Shown in pieces: positions 1 through 12,100 of a stretch of 64,000 nucleotides of DNA (the stretch's first letter is position 1; every line of letters begins with the position of its first letter). Both the position numbers and the translations under genes were made by a program. The notes beneath the pieces are model-generated. The model was not told the DNA's origin. It worked only from the letters and a program-made list of their open reading frames with translations, and searched no databases. Source of the stretch: Phlegmacium glaucopus (taxonomy: Eukaryota; Basidiomycota; Agaricomycetes; Agaricales; Cortinariaceae); assembly GCA_015039465.1 (NCBI GenBank), contig MU130709.1, forward strand, positions 1 through 64,000. Direction: 5' to 3'.

Positions 1-48
1 GGACAATCCCATGGAGACCCGCACCAGGATGATTGTAGGTGTTATACC

Positions 49-382
49 CTAGACAGACCCATGGTTATCAGTAAAATAAGAAGTAGCAGTGACTGATGCT
101 GTAATCACATTGAGCATTTCGTGCATGTAAGCGACGATACCAAAAGTTTTACTGCCAGCGTCTGTCGCCGAAAAAACAGTAGCCATGACCCGAGCCAATT
201 GGACTGAAAACAATATCATGCCAGATTCAATTACTATGAACATGACAGTCCGGATTTTTCTCCCGCCAGTGGCACCCAAACTTTGGACGTCCGAGGCAGA
301 CTTGACTTCACGGTACACTTTGAAGATCTTGAACACATTTAAGGACGTCACCAGAGCATTCACGGTCATGGACATGACAACG
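49..382 (-). pseudogene. Truncated seven-helix membrane protein gene, array copy 1
   Basis: This is the 3' part of the large fifth exon of the membrane-protein family that is intact at 4987-6323. It keeps the block around SMTVNALVTS, the GATGG segment and the helix starting IRTVMFIVIESG. Homology to the other copies stops abruptly near 381-384. From there the sequence matches a different repeat also found at 15361-15400, so the gene was cut by a rearrangement and has lost exons 1-4 and the start of exon 5. Its tail exon would lie to the left of the window; bases 1-48 match the start of that exon. It cannot encode a full protein from this sequence. Confidence 0.75.
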
Positions 383-383
383 C

Positions 384-880
384 GCACTTCTATATGATAC
401 AAAAAAGTCCGCCAACTCCAAAATTCCTTCCTTAAGCTCATTGCTTGGCCCCATGACGGCGCCTATCTATCGATCCCTCAAGAATCTGTTGACAAGACAA
501 TGTGGTGGCGCTGATCTATACAGCTACCGTATCGGTGCATGCCGTAGGTATCTGTTGAAAGGGACGAGACGCGAATCCCTCTATCCAAGGATGTTAAGCG
601 TGAACGCGGAGGGTTCAGATGACTTCTTGGAAGCCGAGGACGTGGATCTGCGCGATGATTCGAGGACTATGAAGGTATTTCAGTGTTCTGTTCAGTTTTA
701 TTGCAATTCGTCTAGTAACCCTCATTTTTTTTCAGACTCGATATATGGTAAGGGAGTCTAAAAAGAAAGTGGGCGGGAGAGAAGATGCTGAAGACAATGA
801 AGTGAGTATTGAAGACGAAATTTGATTACGAAGGATACTAAAGTCGTACGGTCCTTCTAATTGTAAAAAACTGCCATCAC
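384..880 (+). repeat. Repeat block R, first copy (unidentified ORF fragment)
   Basis: This block recurs at about 3020-3420, 7765-8150, 15350-15800 and 16060-16440. It contains an open frame (here 441-761) with the recognisable strings YRSLKN, LYSYRIGACRRYLL and EDVDLRDDSRTMKVFQ. Indels between copies are not consistently in frame and upstream stops differ, so this looks like decaying duplicated DNA rather than a maintained gene. A second frame reading WPHGGDYLS is also partly open in some copies. I do not recognise the family. Confidence 0.5.
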
Positions 881-1086
881 ACAAGCAGTCGGTCTACGAT
901 TAAACGCAGTAATTTAGTATGCGTGTTGATATGAATTTGACCTGACCTAAGTTTGTGTTCAATCTTTCTGCATATTTGTAGTGCACCATCGTCTTGCAGG
1001 TGTGAGTTGAAGGGGGGTCAATAAGAACGGTCTAAGTGTGATTCAACAGCGAGATCCCGGGTTCTCAGCGTCGAGAAATTCACTCT

Positions 1087-1864
1087 TTACAGCCTGAGCC
1101 CCATCGTACGAACGGGTTGGCATCTATTCGTGCGCTTCTGCGGATCTCGGACTAATTTTATTTCACACTCAGCTGAAAGTGCCGACATTTGCCCGATGAA
1201 CCAAGGGTCTGTCCGCCATCTTTCATTCCACCACATCTCTCGAAAATAACAGGCGTCACATCTAGAGAGCGCTAGGAGTACAGTCATAAACCTTCCAGTC
1301 GATTGCAGGAACACGAACGACCGCCCACAACTGTATGTCCCTCGATCAGCTTTAAAATACAAGTCATGGCGATACGAGGGATATGCGGATAAGTTAATAG
1401 TATCGTAAGATATCTGTTCGACACTTGGTCTGACAGTACTCAGATCTGCCGTGATGAACGCAATTGCCCACTCAAACCAGTGAATAGACAGCGGTGCGCA
1501 TCGATTTCATGTTCATTTTCGATCAGACATACCGTGGACTCCTAGATCCACCCCTCATGTCAGAGGCTTATGGCATTGTACGCTCGGAATCTGTTTCAAA
1601 ATACCTGTTTCATATGTTGATTCTCTCATTTCATTCCTTCATCGTAGCTACTGCTACTAGAGTCTTCATAGATTGACATGTTACATCGTCTTCAGCACCT
1701 TATTTCCATTGGCATCTTTGGTATGTGCTCGCATCGCCTGTCCAAATTCAAATTTGATCTGTACTCGTGGCATTTTATTTTAGTACATACTGGTTCAAAT
1801 ATTATCATAATGGGAACGACTGCTGGGCACCACTACATGATTCCCTCCGAAGCCACCTTACAAA
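1087..1864. repeat. Repeat block upstream of NAA38 copies
   Basis: This region is shared with about 7230-7570, 13330-14190, 18640-19580 and 23150-24115. It runs into the 5' side of the NAA38 duplicates and probably includes the old promoter or 5' flank of that gene. Markers are a stretch reading TTTCATTCCACCA and, nearer the gene, TCGTCTTCAGCACCTT. Short open frames occur on both strands but are not conserved between copies. I see no gene in it. Confidence 0.5.
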
Positions 1865-2188
1865 ACGTCCCAACACCCAACATCCACCACGCCGCGTGAA
1901 GCGCTTCAAAGCTTCCTCCAACGGCTTCTACGCATCACAACAATAGACAGCCGCATCTTCTTAGGTACTTTCGCAGGCACAGATAAACCTCTCAACATAA
2001 TCCTTATCGACGCTGAAGAATACCATATCTCTCAAGGCCCAGGGAAAAGGGTGAAGCTCAGTGAGAATAGGAGATATGTCGGGCAAGTGTTGTTGCCGTG
2101 GAAGACGATCGTAAGGGTCGAAGTCTATGACAGAAACAATGCGATGGAGAAGGAGAGGCGGGATAAAGGTGATAATATCTATTTGTAG
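1865..2188 (+). pseudogene. NAA38: NAA38 (NatC auxiliary subunit, Lsm-like) copy A, start codon lost
   Basis: A continuous 108-codon frame ends in TAG at 2186-2188 and reads as an Lsm-fold NAA38/LSMD1 protein. It shows RITTIDSRIFLGTFAGTDKPLN (Sm1-like), EEYHISQG, YVGQVLLPWKTIVRVEVY (Sm2-like) and the C-terminal ending GDNIYL, comparable to the GPPYL end of animal NAA38. In the family NAA38 is the small subunit of the NatC N-terminal acetyltransferase, with NAA30 and NAA35. The expected ATG, present at the equivalent site of the other two copies, is ACG here (1865-1867). An in-frame TGA lies upstream with no ATG between. Unless a non-AUG start or an undetected upstream exon is used, this copy is dead. 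Confidence 0.8.
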
Positions 2189-3019
2189 GAAAGGTGAGCT
2201 TTGAGATAGACATCGCCTTTCTTCGTGGTATGCGGCTGATTCTAAGATTCTTGGCCTTTGAAGTTTCAAACGTTCAACGCGTATGACAAGCATTCCAAAA
2301 GATTTGTTAAATATACGCTTCACTGTCTTGAACTTTGACTCTCGGTAACATGCGACGAGGAAACCTTGGCTCTAGTCTTCACTCAATAATCGAAAACAAA
2401 GCCTTAGGCTTCAATATTATCTCTCCTTGAGGCAGACGCCGATACTATTTCGAACCTCTGTCCGATATTTCATGTCTGGCCTCCCAGTTACTTGACGTGG
2501 CGGCTCCAGGTCCGTGGTAGTGCGTGAAATCATCATTTCCCGTACGCCTATGCGATTGCATACAAAAGGTGCTTTGGAAGCTGGTCGACTTTTACAAGAC
2601 TCTACTTTATACGTCAAATCACTAGAACCTCCATCCAACCCTGTCGATGTAATTTTCCAATCGCAACCATAGGTGCTATTGTGACCTGAGATGCTCAGCT
2701 TGTCAATCTAGATGTTCTTCCTACGAAATTCAAAGCTCTTACCGAAATTGTTGAAGATTGGCGGCTAAGCTAGGGTAGGTTGGTTGGGTTGAACTTGCGT
2801 TCATTATTTAAATTCAATTACTTGGCTTCATTGCACCTCATGTACCTGCATCCGAGTCAATGTTCAACAACCCAACCGTTGACAATGACATTCATGACAT
2901 GTACGTGGGTTTTATCGTTCGCAGTATGCTATTGATTATATTGACGACTAAGATCTAAGAATTGCTCGAATGTTCTCTGGCTTACCACAACTGTTTTGGA
3001 TCCAACGCTATGCGCCGCA
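2189..3019 (+). pseudogene. Decayed copy of an unrecognised two-exon gene
   Basis: This is the counterpart of the better preserved segment at 14990-15380. Around 2659-2770 it carries the exon that elsewhere starts MGGAIVTLDAQLVN, but the ATG is gone (ATAGGT) and the frame is shifted. A candidate intron follows (donor GTAGGT near 2774). A second exon-like stretch near 2822-2955 reads LGFIAPHVPASES and then HDMYVGF. The bases between the NAA38 stop and 2650 match 14515-14985 and 19912-20390 and hold no gene I can support. Product unknown. Confidence 0.4.
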
Positions 3020-3419
3020 TTGTTATAAGGTAGAAAAAGTCCGCCAACTCTAAAATTCCTTTCTTAAGCCCATTGCTTGGCCTCATGGCGGCGACTATCT
3101 ACCAGTCCCTCAAGAATCCGGTGGCAAGAAAACGCTGTGGCGCTCGCTCATCTATACAACTACCGTAGCAACGCATGCCGTAGGTAGCTGTTGAAAGGGT
3201 GAGACACGAATTCGGCCATCCAAGAATTAAGCGTGAATGCAGAGGTTTAGATGACTTCCTGTAGGGCGAGGACATGGATCTGCGCGATGATTCAAGGGCT
3301 ATGAAGGTATTTCAGTATTCTGTTGTTCAGTTTTATTGCACTTCGTTTCATAGCCTTCATTTTTTTCTATAAGTCTTAAACTCAAATCTTATCTTCACAA
3401 GAACGTTGGGCGGCGGCCT

Positions 3420-4986
3420 TATCAAGATGTTAAGAGATCTATCTAGTTTCTATACTTACGGACAACAGCCAATGTTGATTCTACCACCTTTCGAATTGGG
3501 TTCGACAAGCCTCGACTCTCCAGCTTTATAATAATAAGTCTGCACATTTTCCTATTATCATTGGGTACTTGAACTTATAACGTTTTGAAGGGACAACGCT
3601 GTTCTTATTGCAGGTCCTCTGCATGATTAAATTTGCACTTACGGCGCTGCTTTTCCTTCATGATAACGGTTTCCTTTGGTTCTCCGTTCTTGAACCGTAT
3701 GGAGGGTCTTTTACATAGACAATATTCAAAGCTTACAAGATCGTTTCTGTAATTAATTGCCTTCATCCCATCTGCTTGTACCTGGAAACTCGTACCTTTC
3801 CTGCAGAATGAGAATGACATTCAAAGACACCTCGCCTTCTACCTCCCGTCCCTCCCGTTCAGCCTAACGATATCGATCTGAGGAACCTCCAAGGGGATAT
3901 CCTGTCAGGTTTTAGCCACTTCCATTTATTCAACTCTTTCCGGTACTCATTGTAAATTTTCTAGTAGGACTTCCGAAACACAAACTTTGTATTTCTTCAA
4001 GGTCACCAACGCCATTCATTTCAGACAGACTTTGCGCAACTTATTAAAACTGCGGCTCAAGTGATTAACTATCGTGATGTCATTGACAGATAGAAACGCG
4101 CCGATGATGGAAACTTCACCTAATTCCTTTGTTTGTTCGGGGTGAACATCACGTTTTCTCATTTTGTTTTCAAGAAGGTTTGTTCGTGGACTTTGATATA
4201 TAAACTCGTCATGATGAAATCATCTAGTTGGGAATTGATGAACAGCCTGTGGAGGAATGAGGCCGTACTTGATGAACGTTTGGAGTCGACGAAAGAGGTC
4301 CAATCCAATCATTGACGTAGAAACCAGATGATGACACGGTTGTTGGATTAGATCAGATAGACGAAAATGAGTTGTTGAGTCGTTTTCACCCCATTTTGAC
4401 ATCAACTGATCCCCATTCAATAGATTCGAACAATGACCGATCTACGATAGGACTGCAATGTCGTTTCTCTGATGGTTAACACACGGTAAACACTGTCATC
4501 TCAACCCCATCAATGGAGTTAACGATGCTGAACAGATGTTGCAGACGAGGTAAGGTTGTTGTCTATCGTTGCTTTGATCTTTCCAAACGCTCTAACACCT
4601 AGTTCTTTTGAAGGCCTTTTACGACTGGGTATATGATTGTAGAAGAATAAAAAATGGAAGAGAAAATGTTGAAGACAACGCAGTGAGTATTCAAAGATGA
4701 AATGTGAATATGAAATACTAGTCTACTAATCGATGGCTGTCCTGCTAGGCGCAAAAACGTGAACGCGCCATCACATAAGCGGTGGGTCAAGTAACTCGGT
4801 GAGAAGGGTATAAGATGAGATAGTAGTTTATGGATAATCAAGAGGGGAGAGACAAGAAATCGACTGTGGTGTAAGGTGAAATAAGGTGCCGAGCGTTCGT
4901 TATGGATGTTTTCGACCACGATCACAGTTTATTCATATGTGCCATATCTACAAGTCTGGTGCATGCTGCACTTGAAATCTATGTGA
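3420..4986. repeat. Intergenic segment, direct repeat of 8150-9165
   Basis: About 4000-4986 is collinear with about 8230-9165 at high similarity, and its last 300 bases also match 16440-16620 and 20770-21060. It is the 3' flank of one membrane-protein gene copy and travels with the array unit. Stretches of 3420-3990 appear unique in this window. Open frames here are short and not conserved, so I see no gene. Confidence 0.5.
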
Positions 4987-6323
4987 TCATCTATCTACCG
5001 TCTCGATATCGTCACTTTGTTGAACGCCAATATCATCGTCTCTATCCACAATACCGACGTCTTCCGTTTCCGCTACCATCTCGATATCGTCACCTTGTCG
5101 AACGCCAATATCTTCGTCTCTATCCACAATACCGACATCTTCCGTTTCCGTTTCCGATATTGAATTTGGATTGTTGGCCGCAAAGTGCAAACTCCCAATG
5201 GTAGATTCTATCATGGACTCCTGATCGTGGAAGGACAATCCCATGGACACCCGCACCAGGATGATTGTAGGTGTTATACCCTAGACAGACCCATGGTTAT
5301 CAGTAAAATAAGAAGTAGCAGTGACTGGTGTTGTAATCACATTGAGCATTGGGTGGATATAAATGATGATACTAAAGGCTTGATTGCTAGCGTCCGTCGC
5401 AAGGAGGCTAGTCACGACCCGAGTCAATTGGATTGAAAATAATACCATGCCAGATTCAATTACTATGAACATGACGGTCCGAATTTTGCTCCCGCCAGTG
5501 GCACCCAAACTCTGGACGTCCGAGGCAGACTTGACTTCACGGTACACTTTGAATATCTTGAACACAACTAAGCAAGTCACCAGCGCATTCACGGTCATGG
5601 ACGTGGCAACACCTGCCACAATTATCCAAATCCCCCACTGAGGTTGTACAAATTGGCCTGAGAGAAGGTACAGTGAGCTGTTACCTGCTAGCCAGATACC
5701 TAGAGGCACTGAATTGAAATCGACCAGTCAAATAAGATAGGTTGACCGACCTAGGAATACAACTGCTAAGATTGAAGGAAGGATCACGACACGGATATTG
5801 CAACCCCACACAATCCAGCAACGGTAGATCTTTAAGATTTGCCTGAATAAAATGAATGGTAGACATAGTGTTTTCTACATACTAGGATAGATTGAGCAAT
5901 AAAATCGCAGCAACCAGTTACTGTGCCTTGCATAATATTAATGTGGAATATTGCCATTGCATTCCCCTGAACCTGCACAACTGAAAGCGTAAAAAAAGAT
6001 GATTATCATGACTGATGGAATTGTTACTAACTGAATATATGTAACCCATTATGTCAACCGCAACGTTAACGACAGATAAAACATATAGAGCACAGAGAGC
6101 ATAGAAAAGGATATGTTTCCTCTTGTCGGTGCCTTTTTTAGATGCTCCTTGTAAATACATGGCAAATATGCCAGAATAAAGTCCTGGGACAGATTCATTT
6201 TATACTTCTTTAGTAAGGGCCATGGGTGACCGTAAGTTGTAGAAAAAATATCTTACCATAGAGAAAGCATTCCGAACATAGTCCAATGAAAAGAAGATCT
6301 TCCAGTGTAAGAGGTAGCTTCAT
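4987..6323 (-). CDS. Seven-helix membrane protein, array copy 2
   Basis: Six exons: 6257-6323, 6032-6183, 5883-5972, 5751-5829, 5341-5699 and 4987-5280, totalling 1041 nt (346 aa). The start is ATG at 6323 (MKLPLTLEDLLFIG). Hydrophobic segments suggest seven helices: exon 1/2 (LYSGIFAMYL), LFYALCALYVLSVV, CCDFIAQSIL, IYRCWIVWGCNI onward, the SMTVNALVTCLVVFKIF region, IRTVMFIVIESGMVLFS, and the IHPMLNV region. The conserved GATGGSK loop precedes helix six. Exon 6 encodes a cytosolic-looking tail (MGLSFHDQESMIES) ending in Asp-rich repeats. If the last intron is not removed, the protein stops at 5281 with 268 aa. This resembles a multi-copy family of uncharacterised agaric membrane proteins; function is unknown and a receptor role is only a guess from topology. 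Confidence 0.75.
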
Positions 6324-6367
6324 GACTTCGTGTCCGTTGTAATTACTTATTGCATCTCTGACGCTTG

Positions 6368-6378
6368 CTTTATATAAG
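6368..6378 (-). promoter_or_regulatory. TATA box of membrane protein copy 2
   Basis: On the minus strand this reads CTTATATAAAG. It ends the same distance (about 45-55 bp) upstream of the ATG as in copies 3 and 5, and it is followed upstream by a conserved block. Conservation of position across copies supports it as the core promoter. Confidence 0.6.
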
Positions 6379-7123
6379 AGTCTAGCATCTATATCAAATA
6401 GTACAGTCACTGAGATTAGTAACGCTGGAGGTTCGTGATGATCTTAACAATATGTTGCCAGTGTTATAATCATAATCAGATTTTCGGTCAGGTAGGCATG
6501 TGTTACCACTAACTAGTTTGAGGCAGAAAATGGTTATGCAACCTGTTACCTTGGGTAACCAAGTTGTCAAAGTAAGCCTGGCCTCACTACTAATAGCTTC
6601 CATCATTGAAATCTGTCACCAAAAGGACAATCATGGTGATTATCCAGTCGTTGATATAGCAGCTAGATGAAAACACGATGGTTGCATTGGATCTAAAAGT
6701 GAGTTAATGACTCGTTTTCTTTCTTTTCGACAACAGCTCACCAGATTCAAACACTGACAAACCTATGGTAGGTTTCAGATGTCGCTTTTCTGATAATTAA
6801 GACGCCGATCAACACTATCATGTCCACCTCATCACTACTCGGCGGAATATGAACAATCCTGGACAGATTTTGCGGTCGACAGGATGAGGTTGTTATCGAT
6901 TGTTGCTTTGAGTTGGGCTGATCTTTCAAGTTCCCTAGGTTCTAACATCTTTTGAGCGACTTTTATATCTGAAGACGCCATTTTATTATGAAATATACAA
7001 ACGTCGTATGCCAGCTGTACTGCTAGGTGTAAAAATGTGCCATCACACAAGCGGTAGGTCTGCGATTAAACGCAGTAAGTTATTGTGTGCGTGTTAACGT
7101 GAATTTGACCTGACCTTTTAGGT
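6379..7123. repeat. Conserved upstream region of membrane protein copy 2
   Basis: Roughly 6400-6980 is repeated upstream of copy 3 (12480-13070), copy 4 (17970-18430) and copy 5 (22460-22830). It contains conserved pieces such as TTATAATCATAATCAG and CTAGTAGCTTCCATCATTG-like stretches. It probably carries the upstream control elements of the gene family. No conserved open frame is present. Confidence 0.45.
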
Positions 7124-8150
7124 TCAATCTTTCTGCGTATATGTAGTGCACCATCGTCTTGTAAGTAAGAGTTGAAGGGGGTAAGCAAGAGAGAACTTCC
7201 GTCCAATCTTTACTCGTGCGGTCGGCTTCTGAATAGTCCTCGGATCTCGGACTTTGCACTTCAAACTCAGCGGGAAGTGCCGACAAACCAAAAGTTGTCC
7301 ACCATCTTTCATTCCACCAAATCTCTCGAAACTAACAGGCGTCACAGTTAGAAAGCTTCCAGTCGATAGGAGGAACACGAACGACTCCCATCTACCCACA
7401 ACTGTATGTCCCTCGATCAGCTTTACAATAAAGGTCATGACGTTACAAGGGATATGTGCATAAGTTGATATTTGTATCGTAAGATATCTGTTCCACACCT
7501 GGTCTGACAGACCTCGGATCTGTCGTGCTGAACACAATGGCCCACTCAAACCAGTGAATAGACAACGGTGCGCACCGATTATATGTTCCGTAATATCAAT
7601 CTTAAACAGCCAACCGTCGACGATGACACTCATGACATGTACGTGGGTTTGGTCGTTCACAGTATTCATTATATTGACGACTCGGATCTAATAATCGGCC
7701 ACACAATCGTCGAATGCTCTCTGGCGTACCCCGACCAATGTTGGATCCAGCTCTATGCGCCGCATTGCTATAGGGTCAAAAAAGTCCGCCAACTCTAAAA
7801 TTCCTTCCTTAGGTCCATTGCTTGGCCTCATGGCGGCGATTATCTATCAATCCCTCAATAATCTGGTGACAAGGAAATCTGGTGGCGCTCATCTATACAG
7901 CTACCGTATCGGCGCATGCCGTAGGTATCTGTTGAAGGGGACGAGACACGAATTCCACCATCCAAGGATATTAAACGTGAACGCGGAAGGCGAGGACGTG
8001 GATTTGCGCGATGATTCAAGGACTATGAAGGTATTTCAATATTCTGTCGCTCAGTTTTATTGCAATTTGTTTGATACCCTTCATATTTTTAAGTCTTGAG
8101 ATCAAATCTTGTCTTCACAGGGCGGCCTTATCGAGATGTTAACAGGTCCT
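7124..8150. repeat. Array unit segment with repeat block R
   Basis: The left half matches the NAA38-upstream block of other units, but no NAA38 copy is present here, so that part of the unit was deleted. About 7588-7790 carries the exon-like stretch containing HDMYVGLVVHSI and SDLIIG, followed by repeat block R (7765-8150) with the LYSYRIGACRRYLL and EDVDLRDDSRTMKVFQ strings. Frames are open only piecewise. No intact gene is supported. Confidence 0.4.
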
Positions 8151-9164
8151 ATCTAGTTCCTATACATACGGACAACAGTTTTAGCCACTTACTGCTCTTC
8201 AGGTCTTTCCATAACCCATTGTAAATTTAGGACTTCCGAAAACACAGAAACTTTGCATTTCTTCCAGGTCACCAACGCCATTCATTTCATACAGAATTTG
8301 CGCAACTTCATCTCATCCCTTTGTTTGGGGGGTGAATATCGGGCTTTCTCACTTTGGTTTCAAGAAGGTTTGTTCGTGCACTTTGATATATAATCTCGTC
8401 ATGACGGGATCATCCAGTTGGGAATCAATGGATAGCGTGCGGAGGAGTGATGCCGTACTTTGTGAACCTTTGCATTCGACGAAAGAGGTCCAATTTAGTT
8501 GTTGACGTAGCAGCCATATCATGACACGGTTGTTGCATTGGATCAGATAGACGAAAAGTGAGTTGTTGAGTCGTTTTCATTTCATTTCGACATCAACTGA
8601 TCTCTATTCAATAGATTCACACAAATGGCCTATCTACGGTAGGATTGCAATGTCGTTTCTCTGATGGTTAACACACGATAAACACTGTCATCTCGACCCT
8701 ATCAATGGGGTTAACGATGCCGAATAGATGTTGCAGACGAGGTAGGGTTGTTGTCTATCGTTGCTTTGACCTTTCCAAACGCTCTAACATCTAGTTCTTT
8801 TGAAGGCCTTTTACGACTGGGTAGATGATTGTAGAAGAATAAAAAATGGAAGAGAGGATGTTGAAGACAACACAGTGAGTATTCGAAGACGAAATGTGAA
8901 TATGCAATATACTAATCCTTGCTAGGTGCAAAAACATGAACGCGTCATCACATAAGCAGTGGGTCAAGTAGCCAGGTGGGAAGGGTATAATATGAAGTCG
9001 TAGTTGATGGATAATCAAGAGGGGAGAAATAAGGAATAGACTGCCAGTGTAAGGTGAAATAAGGTGCCGAGGGCTCATTATGGATGTTTTCGACCATGAC
9101 TACTGTTTATTTATATGAGCCATATCTACAAGTCTGGTGCATGCTGCGTCTGGACTCTATGTGA

Positions 9165-12100
9165 TTATCTATCTACCATCTCGATATCGTCACTTTGTTG
9201 AACGCCAATATCATCATCTCTATTCACAATACCGACATCTTCCGTTTCCGCTGCCATCTCGATATCGTCACTTTGTCGAACGCCAATATCATCGTCTCTA
9301 CTCACAATACCGACATCTGCCTCTGTTTCTGATATTGAATTTGAATTGGCAGCCGCAAAGTGCAAACTCCCAATGGAAGATTCTATCATGGGTTCCTGAT
9401 CGTGGAACGACAATCCCATGGAGACCCGCACAAAAATGATTGTAGGAGCTATACCCTAGACAGACTCATGTTATTAGTAAAATCACAAGTAGCAGTGACT
9501 GATGTTGTAATCACATTGAGCATTTGGTGGATAGAAGCGATGATATAAAAAGCTTTGAGGTCAGCGTCTGTCGTTGCAAAAATGGTAGCCACGACCCGAG
9601 CCAATTGGATTGAAAACAACCCTATGCCAGATTCAATTATTATGAATATGACAGTCCGAATTTTGCTCCCGCCAGTGGCGCCCAAACTTTGGTCATCCGA
9701 GGTAGACTTGACTTCATGGTAAATTTTGAAGATCTTGAAGACAATTAAGAACGTCACCACAGCATTCACGGTCATGGATATGGCAAGCCCTGTCAGGCCC
9801 ATCCAATCCTCCCAAGCAGGTTGTACAAGTTCGCCTGAGAGAATGTATGCTGAGCTGTTACCCACTATCCAGATAACTAGAGGCAATGAACTGAAATTGG
9901 CCAGTCAAATAAGATAGGTTGACTGACCTAGGAATACAAATGCTAAGATTGAAGGAAGGATCACAACACAGATATTGTAACCCCACACAATCCAGCAACG
10001 GTGAATCTTTAAAATTTGCATGAATAAAATAAATGATAGGCATAGTATTAGTAGTTTATACATACTAGGATGGATTGAGCTATTAAATCGCAGCAACCAA
10101 ATACTGTGCCCTGAATAAAATCAAGGTGGAGTAATGCCGTGGGATTCCGCCGGCGCTGAAGGGGCACAACTGAAAGCGTTAAAAAAATTGTTTATCGTTC
10201 CTGATGGAGTTCATCAGCAAACTCCGGAAATTGCCATAGTCCCTGTAGACATCATAGCAACTCCGTATTTCCCACAGATACATAGATATTGGTAGCATTT
10301 CTGTAGAGCCATGTAGCATTTCTGTAGGAAATATGTAGTTCTTTTTATTTTCACTTATTTACCAATCTTTATTTCTTCTTTCCAAGTTCAACAGACCAGC
10401 CCTAAACGTGGTCTGTGCACCACATCAAACGTGTACGTTCAAGTTCAACAACGTTCAACATTTACTACCACCATCACAACCACCGCCTCACAACCGCTGC
10501 TGCACAACCTCCACTCACAACCACGACACCAAATGGGCACGAGAACGATGATGGACGGCTGGAATGGAATGATGGCGAGGACAGGTGGCAACGGATGACA
10601 ACGTCGACAACGATGCCAGCTCTACACCTCTCACTGGAGGGGTGGTATGTCTTCATCTTATTTTTTATTTTACTATATTAATCTTTTAATTACTAGTGAG
10701 AACGACAACTAATGACTAACAATGACAATGACAACGACAACACGGCTAACAACACCAGCGACGACGGCTCTACCCCCCTTGCTAGGGGTTTTTTTTTTGT
10801 TTTGTTTTATTTCACTATACGGCTTGCTTGATGTGTCCTGTGACATTCACTCACAGGACTCATCTCGATCGACACATATGATCCCAACGCCAGCGACGAC
10901 GGCTCTACCCCCCTTGCTAGGGGCTTTTTGTTTTTGTTTTATTTCACTATACGGCTTGCTCGATGTGTCCTGTGACATTCACTCGCAGGACTCATCTCAA
11001 TTGACACATACGATCCCGTAACTCGGAGCAGTTTGTACTCGTAGACGAACTAACAACGTTGACTAGCCAACGACTAGCAAGAACAATGACACGGCTAACG
11101 ACGACGGCCACCCCCTTGCTAGGGGTTTTTTATCTATTTCTATTTTGTTTTTGTTTTTGTTTTATTTCACTATACACAATGACTAGCGAGAACGACAACA
11201 TGGCTAACGACGACGGCCATGATGGCTCTACCCCCTTGCTAGGGATTATTTTATTTTATTTCTATTTTATTTCACTATACTAATCTCTTTCTTATTAGCT
11301 TCAAATGACCAATGACGACGACGACTCTACCCCCCTTGCTAGGGGTTTTTTTAAATTTAAATTTCACTATACTAACCTCTTGATGATTATTAGCTTTGAT
11401 TGACAATGACACAACAGCAACGACGGCTCTAACCCCCTCGCTAGGGGGTTTTTTTATTTTACTTTTGTTCTATTTCACTATACTAATCTTTTGCTTAATA
11501 GCTTCGAATGACCACGACAAACAGCTGACGACAACCCACCACAACGACATATGCTGTGACGACGACATACGACATGATGATGATGTACAACGCGTGATGA
11601 TGACATACAATACATACAATGCAACGACAACATACAATCTGATGACGACATACAATGTGACCTGACGGGGATGATGTACGATGACATGTACGACATATGA
11701 CGACGACATATGGTGAGGTGTACATCGTTGTGGTTGTATGTATTGCTGGGGGGGATAGTTATTTCAATTTATTTATTCTCATCAATGGTAATGGTGGTAC
11801 TATGGTAGTATAGTCGCAAGTACATAACTTTTTGTAACTTGTATACTATTAATAATAACTTAAATTGTCTATTACCAGTGAAAATTGAGGCACTAGTCCA
11901 GTGTTATTTTACCGATGCTACAAGGAGACTACAGTAGACTACCTGTAGACTACAAGGAGGCTACAAGGAGACTACAAGGAGACTGCACAGCACTGTGCAG
12001 AAGATATACCTTCTCTACAGCTACTACAGCTACTACAGTCAACTACAGGCTCTGCACAGCACTGCTGTAGACTGTAGTAGGTGACTCCAGAGTTTGCTGA

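Noticed and set aside
7124..7669. 181-codon open frame on the minus strand
   Set aside because: It is one of the longer frames in the left region, but the equivalent sequence in the other array units is full of stops and frameshifts and it has no family features.
10722..11283. Repetitive plus-strand proteins in the hairpin array
   Set aside because: The frames are open because the units repeat, spacing is not a multiple of three and the residues are low complexity.
10773..11450. Bacterial Rho-independent terminators
   Set aside because: The hairpins followed by T-runs look like them, but the whole window is eukaryotic and the units lie inside a TIR element, so a bacterial origin is not supported.
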